Shown in pieces: positions 24,401 to 35,440 of a stretch of DNA of 64,000 bases. Position numbers and translations under genes: made by a program. The notes under the pieces are model-generated. The model searched no databases. It was given only the letters and a program-made list of their open reading frames with translations, and was not told the origin of the DNA. Within the stretch, counting starts at the first letter, position 1; every line of letters begins with the position of its first letter. Origin of the DNA: Episyrphus balteatus (Eukaryota > Arthropoda > Insecta > Diptera > Syrphidae); assembly GCF_945859705.1 (NCBI RefSeq), contig NC_079134.1:159933718-159997717 (forward strand), written 5' to 3'.

Positions 24401-27400
24401 TTTCTAATTCAGCAAAGGCCTAGAAATTGCAATAAAATTTAAATTTAATCTAGCAAATTAAGCTAAACAATTTCATTTTACCTGTATTAAAGCTCTTTGT
24501 TCTGCTGACAAAGATTTGGGAATATCTATTTTGATATTGACAAAATGATCACCATGTCCATAAGCATTGACACGTTTTAAGCCTTTACCACGTAGAGAGA
24601 TCGTGCGATGTGATGAAGTACCGGGTTCAATCTAAAATTAAATTAATTAAAAGTATTTAAGGTCAGAAAATTGTTACAAGATCAGTAATTTTTAGTTTAA
24701 TTACATTGATAACATGATCTTCGTATATTCCTTGAATACGAATAGTTCCGCCCAATATAGCTTGTGATACGGATACTGTGGCATCAGTATGTACATCGGC
24801 ACCATCACGTCGGAAATATTTACTCTTCTCAACTCTACAAGTTAAAGAAAAAAAAAATTCAGTTGAATTCAAGCAGTTGAAAAAAATGATTTAAATCGAT
24901 TAGAACGTTGAAAAAAAATTTGGTATGCAGCAACTTTTTTTATGTTGAAGGTAGGGTGTTATGAACTCTTGGCTCTAAAACTCTTCCAAACCAACCAACT
25001 CAAACGAATATAAGATAGTTATAAAAACGGTTAAATTATGCCAGTCGACATGATTAAAAAATGTTTTTTAGTCCCATAAATAATAAACTTCAGTACCTTG
25101 CTATATCGAACCATTTCCACCAATTTATCGTATGTAAATAAATCTTGAATCATGGACAACATCAACATTTAATTATAATTTTTCTAATACTGATAACGAA
25201 TGGAAAACCATTTTTTTTTTTTAATTTCAGTCAGTCAGTCAATTCGTTCTCCAGTTATCATCGAAAATCAATGAGAAAATTAATTTAATTAATGATTTTG
25301 TTTCGTTTCGAATATTTTTAATGTTGTAATATTTATTCTGCTGTTTGGAGCGGAGACAAAATTAACATACCAAAGATATTAAACGGTCAAGCCATTTGCT
25401 TACTCACACAAAACGTAACTGTTCTTGCCGTACAACAAAAGTCAAAAAGGTTGTTTTTATCAAAAACGGCTCTAAAATTTTGGTTTAAAAAAACACATGT
25501 ACATTGTGGCAAATAAAAAATCTAAAATATTTTTGGGTTTTTTGGACTATCATAGAAACGTTTTCTGGATTACAAAACTCTCAGCGTTGAATTTAAAAAA
25601 AATTCAACGCTGAAAAATTATTTCTTAAGAATAGCATACCAAATTTTTTTGGAAAATTTTTATAAAAAAAAAACTTTTTTTTAAATGATTCCTACAATTT
25701 TCAAGAAAAAACTCTAAAAAATCTTTATACTTAAAAAAATTTAAATGATAGGTACTTAGTTGGAAAATAAGACAATTTAAAAATATGTTTTGTTATTTTA
25801 AAAACAATTTTTAATTCTTTTTTACATTTCTAATAAGTTCTATGATAAATTAAAATTAAAGACACAAAATTGCATTTTTAGATTTTTGATAGAGAAGATT
25901 TTTATTCTCTTTAATTTCAGATCAAGTACATAAATCTGAGACAACTGCACCAACAACTTTATATAGAAATAAGCGGGTCTATTCTCAAAAAAATTACCGA
26001 TTTGCATTCATTTCTCAAACTGCAATTCTTATTGCCCCAAAGATTTATCTTCTTCTATTTATATATTTTTTCTGTGATATATTTTTTATTTTGGGGCTTG
26101 TAACAAACAGGCCAATTGCGTAAATTTTTAATATGAAAATCATTACACAGATAAGGACATCCAGTAGATAGAATTTCGAAGTTCTTCTTTGTTTTATGAT
26201 TTAGGTCTGATTTTTCAATCGTCTATTAAAAGAATAAATATCATATCCTGATTGAAATTCATGTTTTTCAGCGGTCAGAATGTCTCCTAAAAGATGAACG
26301 TATGCCTACCAAAATTTATTTAAAATTGTCAGTATGGATATCGCCAAACTGCACTGTGGGCTAGAACGCTATTTTAGCTGGAATTAATTATAGAAATTCT
26401 CGAAATAGTCTAAAATTGCAGTTCAGGCCGTTAAGATGATATCGAATTATGTAATAATGATAATTTTATGTTACGGCAGATAAAGATAAGAACAACAGCA
26501 AAAATAAACGAAATGTTATGTTATTCAATTTACAACAGAAATTAATGGTAAAAAAACAAAAAAAAAAATGAGTTATTTAAAGTTTGAACGCATCAAAATC
26601 TAAAATGGTATTATTAAAGGCGAACAAAAGTTGTTGAAATCGGTGCTAGTAACATATTTTTCTTTAAAATGTTAAAATGTTTTGTTAAAAAGTTAAATAT
26701 AATAACAATTTATTATCAAATACTATATTTGATAAACTACCAACATTTTCTCAGTCGATCCGTTAAAACAAACTCAGTAAACGAATATCTGGATAGAGGT
26801 AAAAGTGGCCTTTTTTGTTTTTTTTTTTTTTTTTTGAAAACTTGCTTTTTGATTGTTTTTTATGTAGGAATTGAATGTTTTGACCTCAATTTTGAATGAA
26901 CAATTATAGTCGATTTATCTATCGAATAAGACTAAAATTAGCAATATTGGAAGAAGTTGACTTTTTAATTAATTCCTGCTAAAATAGCGTTCTAGCCCAC
27001 AGTTAACTGGTTGGAATAATATGTTCTAATAGAACCACAAAATTGCGAGGAAGTAACAACAAGAAAACTTATCTGCGGTGACTACTTAATCTGAAAACAT
27101 GAGATTTAATGTGACTTAGGGAGACCAAGTTTTCTAAAAATTTATGGAACATAAAAATGCAACAGCAAATGAGAGCCAAAAAGGCACTTTTCGATGAAAA
27201 TCTTATTAAAATAGAGACCACAAGGAATGAGAATGAAAACGTGGTCTCGCCATGGCCCTAATCTAAATCGCCTAATGGGATAATCAAACTTAAAAGGAAT
27301 CCAAATTGTAATTACTAAATGAAACTCACCTGAAAGTAATGAAAATCTCTTTTCGTCCAACAGCTAATCGTACAGTTTGCCCATTTTCAACTCCAGCAGG

Positions 27401-28656
27401 TACGGGAACAGTAACTTTTTTCCTTTGAACCTAAAACAAACCATCAAATCACATTAATAACATTTCCACAACTAAATCTATTTTTCTTCTTACAGATTGT
27501 CCTTTTCCTTCACACTCAACACAAGGATACTTAATAAATTGCCTAGTCCCTTGACAATAACGACATGTCGACCTCATCACAAATGGCCCAGTCGATATAG
27601 TTTCCATGCCAGTACCATTACAATACTGACACTTTCCTGGCTTTGTCCCCGGTTCACATTTAGTCCCACTGCACTTTGGACAAGTATCAACAATATTAAC
27701 ATTAACATCTTTATTAACACCTCGTGCTGCCTGAGCAAAGGTCAAATCCATAACAACTTCTTGAGCCGACCCGAAACCATATTGTGACTCGGCAAATTCC
27801 TCGAAATTATTCGAACGGAAATTAGCCTCTCCGAATATCTTACGGAATAGCTCTTCCGGATCAATTGTCGATCGGAATTGCCAACTCTGAGAGAAACCCT
27901 GCGGTCCTCGAGGATCGGCACCGGCACCATAACCGGCACGATTCATGTCCTCGGTAGTTTGACCATAAGTATCGTATTCTCGGCGCTTTTGTTCATCACT
28001 CAACACTTCATAAGCTTCCGATACTTCTTGGAATTTTTTTCCAGAATTCGGATCCTTATTTGTGTCGGGATGATATTTTTTGGCTAATTGATAGTAAGCC
28101 TTTTTGATGTCTTTGGCGGAGGCATTTTTAGGCACGCCCAAAGTTTGATAGTAATCTGACTTATTCAATCTGCCGGATCGATGAAACGACCGAATGATTG
28201 TTGTTATTGGCTGGGAGCCAGTCGATGATAGTACTGCAATCAAATCAAGAAAAAAGCAAAGTTGTTTCTAGAAATTTGAAGAAACTTTTTTTTGCCATGC
28301 GAAAAAAGATCGTTTACAAAACAAATGTTATGATATTGGATCAAATAAAACAAATATTTTACATGACAATTATTTATTTTTATTCAAAAAATAATGACAA
28401 ATGATTTGAGAGGTTTTTTTTTGTCGGTTGTGGAATGATGTAACTTTTTGATGAAATTGGGGAAAAAAGTTTCAAGCAACTTACATGATTTTGTTGAATG
28501 TTTTGCAGAAAAGACATGTTGATTTGAATATTCAAAATGATTACAACATGTTATTGATGTTGTTATTTGTCGACTTGGAAGCGATTGTAGTTTTCCGCAT
28601 TGTAGAATTTTTGAATGTTTCGAAAAACTAACAAAACCCCGTGCAGCAGCCGCCAT
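21482..28656 (-). CDS. l(2)tid: Mitochondrial DnaJ/Hsp40 co-chaperone Tid (DNAJA3), short C-terminus isoform
   Basis: Hsp40 partner of mitochondrial Hsp70: the J domain stimulates its ATPase and the zinc and C-terminal domains bind unfolded clients. Exons, in minus-strand order: 28656-28485, 28233-27494, 27430-27330, 24834-24705, 24631-24482, 24419-24356, 21711-21482. All junctions are GT-AG and in phase, giving 528 aa, close to the family length of about 520. The J domain is at about 84-149 with HPD at 112-114. Four zinc motifs follow: CPKCSGTKC (242), CQYCNGTG (259), CRYCQGT (281), CVECEGKG (295). The N-terminus (MAAAARGFVSFSKHSK) is basic and suits a mitochondrial presequence. That ATG has A at -3 and G at +4; an in-frame upstream ATG at 28725 is less likely. 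This isoform ends in a Glu/Gln/Lys-rich tail. A candidate AATAAA lies at 21283-21288. The N-terminus is the least certain part. Confidence 0.9.
23103..23210 (+). pseudogene. Mariner transposase relic
   Basis: The translation NEFIRRFVAVNGAWIHHHTT, a stop, then QQSKQWTSPGE matches the mariner transposase block around its second catalytic region, where MDETWIHH is usual. Here the position of the catalytic Asp reads Asn (VNGAW), and a stop codon interrupts the frame. It lies in an intron of l(2)tid on the opposite strand. Neither terminal repeats nor the rest of the transposase were found, so it is a dead fragment. Confidence 0.65.
23988..28656 (-). CDS. l(2)tid: Tid (DNAJA3), predicted membrane-anchored isoform
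   Basis: This isoform shares exons 1-5 with the short-tail form, but exon 6 reads through its donor (GT at 24355-24354). It stays open for another 122 codons to a TAA at 23988-23990, giving 574 aa. The extension is Ser/Gln-rich, then has a hydrophobic segment at about 504-520 (VYFGIGMLIAFAIAFYAI), then a charged helical tail (LRRKQLDQALEEEREMLM). The frame continues uninterrupted from a confirmed exon, and the extension looks like real protein rather than random intron. ATTAAA at 23956-23961 could serve as poly(A) signal. I do not recognise the extension from other DnaJ proteins. It could instead be a retained intron or a separate small-protein exon. Confidence 0.6.
26353..27003. mobile_element. 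~650-bp element with 38-bp terminal inverted repeats
   Basis: The left end ACTGTGGGCTAGAACGCTAT, continuing TTTAGCTGGAATTAATTA, is inverted at the right end (TAATTAATTCCTGC, then TAAAATAGCGTTCTAGCCCA). It lies inside the third intron of l(2)tid. The interior is AT-rich with no transposase; the 76-codon open frame in it is low-complexity. A non-autonomous DNA transposon is inferred. Confidence 0.7.
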
Positions 28657-28994
28657 GCTTATCAGCGCGATTTTGGGAGAAGAAAAGAATCGAGAAATCT
28701 CGGATATGTCAAATGAAGGTGTCAAAATTTTGACAGTTGTATAAAACGAGACTCGATTTTAAAATTTCTCGAATGAAAAGCATTGCCAGATAGTAATTTT
28801 AGTCTTAACGAATGAAGGCGTACACACAATGACGCGGTTGATGAATATTATGGATTTGGATTTATTTTGGACATTTCAATTTCTTTACATCGAGATGTAT
28901 TTTTTAAACTAGTGAATAATATGGCCGTTAGATTTGACTGAATACTAACAACACTCAAACGATAAATTTTCCATTGTATTTATAATTAAAATTA
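28657..28994. other. l(2)tid: l(2)tid upstream region
   Basis: This is the immediate 5' flank of the minus-strand gene. I see no convincing TATA box in the right place and no other gene. GTCAAAATTTTGAC at about 28721-28734 is a perfect 14-bp palindrome, of unknown meaning. Confidence 0.3.
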
Positions 28995-30215
28995 TTCGTG
29001 ACACGAAATTTTTCATACACATAGCGAAATCTTGAACGCAAAATTTCGTTTTGCTTTGAGTTTTTTAGTACGCAGCTCTAGGGAAAAATTGGACAGTTTT
29101 CAATCATTTTTCACTTACTTTTAATTGTCCTGTCCATTTCGAAGAGCAGTGTTGACGGATTTTTCACTTTTAATTCATTTATTTCTTAGGTTAAAAATTA
29201 TTTTCTGCTGTTTTTTTATTTGAAATTAATTTAGATTTTTTTTTTCATATTGACTGACAGAATACTCGATGAACGATGATATTTTTTCGTTAGCACTTTC
29301 GTTGTCGACTTTGAAGCGTACTAGGCTTCGAAGCCGATTTTTAAAGAGTGACGCTAGGGTGACAGCCTGATCCTGAGAAGCTTCTCATCATGATTAATTT
29401 CACTCCTGAAAAAACTAGTATAAAACTTGTAAGAATCAAAAAGGCGACTTGTACTGTTTTGTATTTATATTGAAAATTTGAGTGTGTGTGAATAAAAATC
29501 AAAAACTTATATCATTTTTAGTACTATAAAAACTTCCCAACATCATTATAGTGTGACACTTATATATAACATTGTATAGAATACCTGAGAATATGTATTC
29601 AAAACGAAAAATTTTCAAGTCTCCAAAATCGACAGTGAAAATGCTAATGCCGGTTTTTTACGAGTCAATTTTAGCCGCACGTTATATCTCACGGCTAAAG
29701 TCGACTAGGATTTTTCTATGTGGATTGTCACTGTAGTAACCTGCGGTTTTAGTTCACACGAGTCGACTTACGTCAAAAAGCTTTGCCGCACGGCGAAAAT
29801 AGACTCGTGAAAAGTCGGCATAACGAAAAAATATCATCGAGTATTCTGTCAAAGCCAAAATAAAAAAAATACAAACTAATTTTAAATCAAGAAAAAACAA
29901 AAGAAATTAATTTTAACACAAGAAATAACACAAACAAAAAAAAAAACAGACAGTGAAAAAAGTGACATATGAGTGAAAACTTTCCAATTTTTGCCTAGAG
30001 CTGCGTTTTGAAAAACGAAATTTTCGTTCAAGATTTAGTTATGCTTTTTTTAGCTGCGTTCCTTTGGAAATATTTATCTACTGCTTAGTACTTAAAACTG
30101 CTTTGAACTACTTTTTCAGTATAGCAAAAGTAGATCAAAGTAGTTTTAAGTACTAAGCAGTAGATAAATATTTCCAAAGGAACGAAGCTTTTGTATGAAA
30201 AATTTCGTTTCGCTT
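28995..30215. repeat. Long foldback element with ~300-bp arms
   Basis: The left arm (about 28995-29292) and right arm (about 29820-30215) are inverted copies. Examples are TTGAACGCAAAATTTCGTTT and CGCAGCTCTAGG on the left, with CCTAGAGCTGCG and AAACGAAATTTTCGTTCAAG on the right. The inner ends also pair (GATATTTTTTCGTTA against TAACGAAAAAATATC). The right arm is longer because a second palindrome (30052-30189) is inserted in it. The ~530-bp loop has its own smaller inverted repeats (ACGAGTC/GACTCGT) and no coding frame. Confidence 0.75.
30052..30189. repeat. Palindromic MITE nested in the foldback arm
   Basis: AGCTGCGTTCCTTTGGAAAT, continuing ATTTATCTACTGCTTAG, is inverted as CTAAGCAGTAGATAAATA, then TTTCCAAAGGAACGAAGCT. 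A diverged relative with the same layout occurs at 36459-36593. Comparison with the opposite arm of the enclosing foldback shows it is an insertion, because the left arm lacks it. Confidence 0.75.
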
Positions 30216-31522
30216 CAGTTGCGTACTAAGCTTTACAGAGAGTTTTATATCGCACCTATAAAGACACTTTAAGAGACTCCAGAGAATATTCTTAGAAAAA
30301 TCATATCAGCGTTTATTGTTAATTCCTTATTTAAGATAGTATAGCAGATTTATAGAAACAAATAGCACTTTGAGTTAAAAATTCAAATACGAAATTGTTG
30401 TTACTATCACGCAACCCTTGATTTCACCAAGGTGACTCGTGATTTCACCGGGACAACCGGTATCGATGTTTATCTAAACACAGTTGAAATAAGATTTTTC
30501 GGGTTCGGATTATCGCACCCCTTACCACATATGGGGGAATATTTTTTTATAGAAGAAAAAAGCGGCTGTAGTTTCTTGGTTATGATTTTTTCATTTCTAA
30601 GTCCAATATTAAATGTTGCCCACATGAGCATTATAAACGCTTTCTAATAAAATGAACCATTATCACGAATTTTTTGACAATTAATCAAAGCTAATTAGGC
30701 CCATAACTTGCTTACTAATAAGAGTTTGTTACAGTTATTGTTGTCGGAATTTAAAATAAATACAAATATGGTAGAAAGCTGTTAATTTGTTTTTAAAAAA
30801 CAATACAATAATTGCAGTCCTTATTTTAACTTATATGAATTATTATTTTTTATTCATTTTATTTTAATATTTTGTCAACAGCTATATAAATGTTTTGTCT
30901 TTAGTCTTTAATTGTTTTTCGTAATAAGTGTTTGTTTGTTTCATTTATAATTATCTTTTTGAAATCTTGTTTGTTCATTTCATTCACCCCAAAGTTGAAC
31001 TAATAACTTAGTTAATTTTGATCTTAGAAAGGCGATATAAAGTAATGATTATTATTCATATAATTATTATGATATCATGGTAAAATAATAGTAATTAGTT
31101 ACACTTCACATCATTTTTAAATTTAAGGTTTATTATGATATATTTTTTAGTTTTTTTTTTTTTTATAACTTACGGCCTTGTAAAGCTTACTATCTTTTAG
31201 TTTTATAAAAATAGATTTTATGTTAAAAGAAGATTATAAATGATTTAAGCAATAACGATTTTAAATATAATATGCTTTAAGTTCAGAGGTTTACGATCTT
31301 TTCAATTGCAATCTCGATTGAATGATACACGTGGAACAAAATTATGTAAAACAACATGTAATAAATAAAACTTACACGACACGTGTGATATCTGGGTTAG
31401 AGTTCTGCAAGCTTTTTGCACTTGTTAGTTAACATGACTATATGAATAATATTTGAATGAAATAGTTTGGACTCCGTTTCAAGCGTATTTTGGACTACAA
31501 ATGTTTTCAAATCCAAAAACGA
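30216..31522. other. Gene-free AT-rich stretch
   Basis: No coding exon or defined element was recognised. A 71-codon frame at 30432-30647 has no motif support. Confidence 0.45.
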
Positions 31523-31528
31523 TTATTA

Positions 31529-31700
31529 AGGCTTGGCCACACAGGAGGGTATGCGGTAGCGGTATGGGTAGAGGTAACGGTACTTGTATGAAAAAAATTT
31601 CAAACTGACATATCAACATTCAGATGTGGAATTTTTTTCATACAAATATCGTTACCGCTACCCGTACCGCTACCGCATACCCTCCGGTGTGGCCAAGCCT
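31529..31700. repeat. Solo palindromic unit, AGGCTTGGCCACAC family
   Basis: A 172-bp palindrome whose ends AGGCTTGGCCACAC and GTGTGGCCAAGCCT are inverted. It has internal arms rich in GGTATGCGGTAGCGGTA and its inverse. It is flanked on both sides by TTATTA (31523-31528 and 31701-31706), so the target duplication is TTA or TTATTA. This is a single copy of the unit found as three tandem copies at 45338-45780. A 3-bp TTA/TAA duplication is typical of PIF/Harbinger (Tourist-like) elements; that assignment is inferred. Confidence 0.8.
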
Positions 31701-31706
31701 TTATTA

Positions 31707-33492
31707 TTATTATTTTAATTTCTTATACTGTATAAAAAAAACTAAAATAAACAAACGATATATCGTTTACATGGGAACAGGGACTTTCGTCGAAATCTAA
31801 AAAGCCCTTGAAGGACAAATGATTTATTTTTAAAATTAGTTAGGTACTTAATATTGGTCTCCATCTGAGAATAAGAGATAATATGTTAAACTCATGTAAA
31901 GTGTCAATTTTGTTAACATTTTTTTCATAATTTTCATTTGTACTTTATAGTCGGTATGAAGTTTCGTAAAACCGTAAAACTTGTATCCTTGCCCCAAAGG
32001 ATCAAAGGCTTTTTTGTTCCAACTAAATCTCTTGGCATAGTTATACCTCAAGTCACTATATCTAAAAAAAATACAGACAAAAATTGGGCAACAAAGTCAA
32101 ATTTCTCGATTACTCAATACGAACAGAAACCATGACCCTTTAGGAAAAACCTATTCATATCTAACCAAAACTGCCAACTCATTTTACAATACAATTATTG
32201 TAACAGGATTTAGTTTAATATTAATCAGTTATAAAATATTATTTTTTAATGATTGAATTTTGCGATGGATTTATTAACATAAAAAGTCAAAGTCACGTAC
32301 ACTACTTGTACGCAATAAAAATTCTGAAGAGGATATCGATAACGAGAAGCTTATAAGTTGTTAACAAATAATAAAACATTAATAATGGATGTTTAATATA
32401 AGAGCTACCATAGTCCCATATATGTATAATTATGTAGTTATACAATGCAGATGACAAACAGAATTGGTAGTAGGAAATTGGATTAGCAAATTTGATAATT
32501 ACAACTTGCTACGAGTAATAGCCTGTTTTAACTACAGCCTATATCATATGAGATAATTTTGTAAATAATCTTATTTTAAATGTCAAATCGAATAATTTCT
32601 TATATGGTTTTAGATTTTAATTTGCGAAATTATCTCATAGGGCAATATTACTGGTCGTTTATCTTTTAGTGCATTAACAGGAAATCCAAAAACATCTCTA
32701 ACAATGAAAATTGATGTGATTTGAATGACAGACTAATTGTTTCCAATTGTATTTCTTACTAAATCATTAAAGCATAATTATTTCAAAAATTTGTTCTCAT
32801 TATTTTTAACTGCAGCGCAGTCATCCATTTCCGCCTGGGAGTATGAATTGTTCTAGGTTTTGGAAAAGGTATTAAACGATTAAACCTCACCTCATAAAGG
32901 GGACCAAAGGGTGGTCGAAAACATTAAACGAGTAGTTTTGTACCTATAGACTGACACGATTTCTATAAGGATAAGAAAACTTTTATTTATACAAACTGTT
33001 TAGGATATATTGAATCAGGCATGATTTTAAATAGATTTGAAGATTTTTAAACTACATTTATGAAGCTATTATTGTCTATTCCTTTTCATTTTAAAAATTA
33101 TCTTAGGTACATTAATTGCAAATCTTAAGTTTTTAACCACTGAAAACCATAATAATACGTCGAATAAATGTTTCCCGAATTTTTAACTTGGTATCAGGGT
33201 ACCCATAAAACTTTATACTCACATTTTGGCTATGTCTGCATTCGCAAAACTTGCTGTTGGCTTTTGATCTATAAAAACTGCCTAGTTTTTGTTCACATTC
33301 ACCTAAATTAATGTGTGACTAACATTTTGAATAATATGTTTAGACTTTAAATTCCTCAGTTGATTCGAACTAAAGTTCATAGTTAAGCATATTTGAAAAA
33401 TTAAAGAAATTTTTAAGAGACATGGCCATAAGGCCTCTTTGTGACATACTAAAGATTATTTTAATACAAACCCATATAAACATAGATACTAT
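31707..33492. other. Gene-free AT-rich stretch
   Basis: No gene was recognised. Overlapping open frames on both strands at 31848-32135 have no motif I know. A weak hairpin lies around 32548-32640 (ATATGAGATAATTTT and AAATTATCTCATA). Confidence 0.4.
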
Positions 33493-34576
33493 TATATGAG
33501 GCTATGAGAACAATAGTGGCGTAAGCCACAAAGAGGAAGTTTTGAGCTACGAGTGATTTAAGATACAGGGTTTTTCAAAACAACACTTTTTTGAGTGCCA
33601 TCTAGTTCTGAGTGTATCTAGCTGCATAAATCTATTTTTGTAATAAAGTAGATATATTAGGTGTGTTTTTTTGTTTATCTATATAGATTTTGTGCAAAAA
33701 AACGACATCGAGATTTTTGAAATCAAAACAATTTACGTGTTAAAAACAACAAAAACTTTATCTGTATAGATTTTTGAAAAATCCAGATAATTATGAAGAT
33801 TTTACTTTCTCTCGATAAAAACAGTAGTGCCAAGGTAGTTTAATTGTTGTGTTCATACAGAAATATCTGAAAATATTAAACAAAAAAAAAAAAGCGGAGA
33901 AAACGAGGTTTGAAAAAAACTCTCATAGTAAAAAATAATCAAAAATTTGTTTGACATGGTTGCATTGAAATGTTAATATCTCGAGATATACGCAATGCAC
34001 TTTTCAGATAAAAGTCTTAAATGGATCCTGATAAGATTGTTGAACAGATATGTATATAAAATTACCAAAGTTTTTTCGAAAAATTAGAAATAAAATTAAA
34101 AACGTTTTCACATTTGATTTTTAAAAAATCGAAAAAAACTCAATATGGCTACATTCAAACGCTTATAACACAAGAACGACGCAACTAATGTTAATGGTCA
34201 TGGTCTTAAAATGTAGCTAAGAATATACAGATAATTTTTGGTTTTTTGTGAAAAAACAATTTTTTTGAATCCAACATGGATGCCATGGCCATATGAAAAT
34301 TTTTGTTTGCATCCAACATGGATGTAATGGCCTTCCCACTTCGGAGTAAAAAAAAAAAAAAAACAAAAGCAACATTTTTGACAGACAGCTGCCAAAGTAT
34401 ATGTACAGTGGTGCCAAATGTTTGCATGGATTTCAAAAATCCCGATGTCGTTTTTTTCCACAAAATCTATATAGATAAACAAAAAAACACACCTATTAAG
34501 AGACCAAGTTTTTATGAAAAACTCATTTTTGAAAAAAAACCGGTTACGCCACTATTGCTCTCATAGCCTCATATAA
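33493..34576. mobile_element. MITE with 33-bp inverted ends, split by another element
   Basis: TATATGAGGCTATGAGAACA, continuing ATAGTGGCGTAA, on the left is inverted as TTACGCCACTATTG, then CTCTCATAGCCTCATATA, on the right. Removing the 834-bp element nested at 33660-34493 leaves a ~250-bp non-coding element. It shows a two-step insertion history between l(2)tid and the P450 gene. Confidence 0.7.
33660..34493. mobile_element. 834-bp element with ~80-bp inverted ends and TATTA duplication
   Basis: The element runs from GGTGTGTTTTTTTG to CAAAAAAACACACC. The inverted ends extend about 80 bp, through TCTATATAGATTTTGTG and its inverse. TATTA occurs directly outside both ends (33655-33659 and 34494-34498). 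The interior is non-coding. A second copy starts at 62909, with most of its sequence nearly identical. The element at 48312-48807 has similar ends (GGTCTGT) and the same TATTA flanks, so they may belong to one superfamily, which I cannot name. Confidence 0.75.
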
Positions 34577-35440
34577 TTCTCTTGTCTCTTAAATCTTAAA
34601 TTGCCAAAAAGCTTATTCATCAAAGAACCACTTTCAAAAATTTGTATGCTATTCCAGTCAGACGTCTGAGACATTTCCAAAATTTTTCCAAAACAATAAA
34701 AACTCACCCTGCTTACCATAAAATTAAAAAAAAAACTTATTTCGCATACAAATCAGGGACTCTCTCCTCCTACATACACCTAATAAATATTTAAAACGTC
34801 ATCTGCATATCGACAAAGATATAAAATGACCACATTTAAAGAAAGATGAAAGAATTCAATATTTGTGTAGGAATTCAATACAAAATCCTTTAAAAAATTT
34901 CAAAACCTCAAAAGATGTGCAGTTTTTCACGTTTTAATAATAAATCACCAAAAAATGCATTGATTGTTTTAAAATAAAAGAGTCGGTTATTTTCAATCAA
35001 AAAGTGCAAAACATAATAAGGAAAGCATTGCGCATCAAAATAATTGCACATTCCAAAATTCAAGTGGACAGATTATAATAGAATATTGTATTGTCTTTAC
35101 TGTTTTATACTGATATCGGATTATAATTCATACAAAAAAAAACACTGAAACTGACCCACAATAAACACATTTTTACTACCCAACGATGGCACTTTACTTT
35201 TTTAATAGATTTATAAATTGTCTGTTTTGTCTCTGTGTATCTACAATCTACATGCGACAAGCTTCGCATTCATTTCAAGTATTTAGTCTTTTGTCGGATC
35301 TCACCCTTAGCACACATGCTGAGGATACTTTGGATTTTTTTCAATCGGTTTCTCTATGGTTGACCAACCAAGAGACCAATCATAGTGTCTGTGTTTATCT
35401 ATATTTGGATTATTTCTAAGTGAAATTGAAATTCTTTAAA
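34577..35440 (+). other. P450 upstream region
   Basis: The 5' flank of the P450 gene. A 77-codon open frame at 35186-35419 ends 20 bp before the P450 ATG, but it has no recognised motif and is probably 5' untranslated or promoter sequence. No specific regulatory site can be named with confidence. Confidence 0.35.

Noticed and set aside
27497..28087. Plus-strand and second-frame open frames over the DnaJ coding exon
   Set aside because: They are shadows of exon 2 of l(2)tid, whose frame carries the J domain and zinc motifs.
31848..32135. Overlapping frames with peptide KRFSWNKKAFDPLGQGYKF
   Set aside because: Somewhat protein-like, but no family was recognised, there are no splice sites or transposon ends around it, and both strands are open, so it is not supported.
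34198..34566. Several overlapping open frames on both strands with Cys/Phe-rich translations
   Set aside because: They lie in the inverted end of the 834-bp element and recur at 62658-63099; they are repeat shadows without protein motifs.
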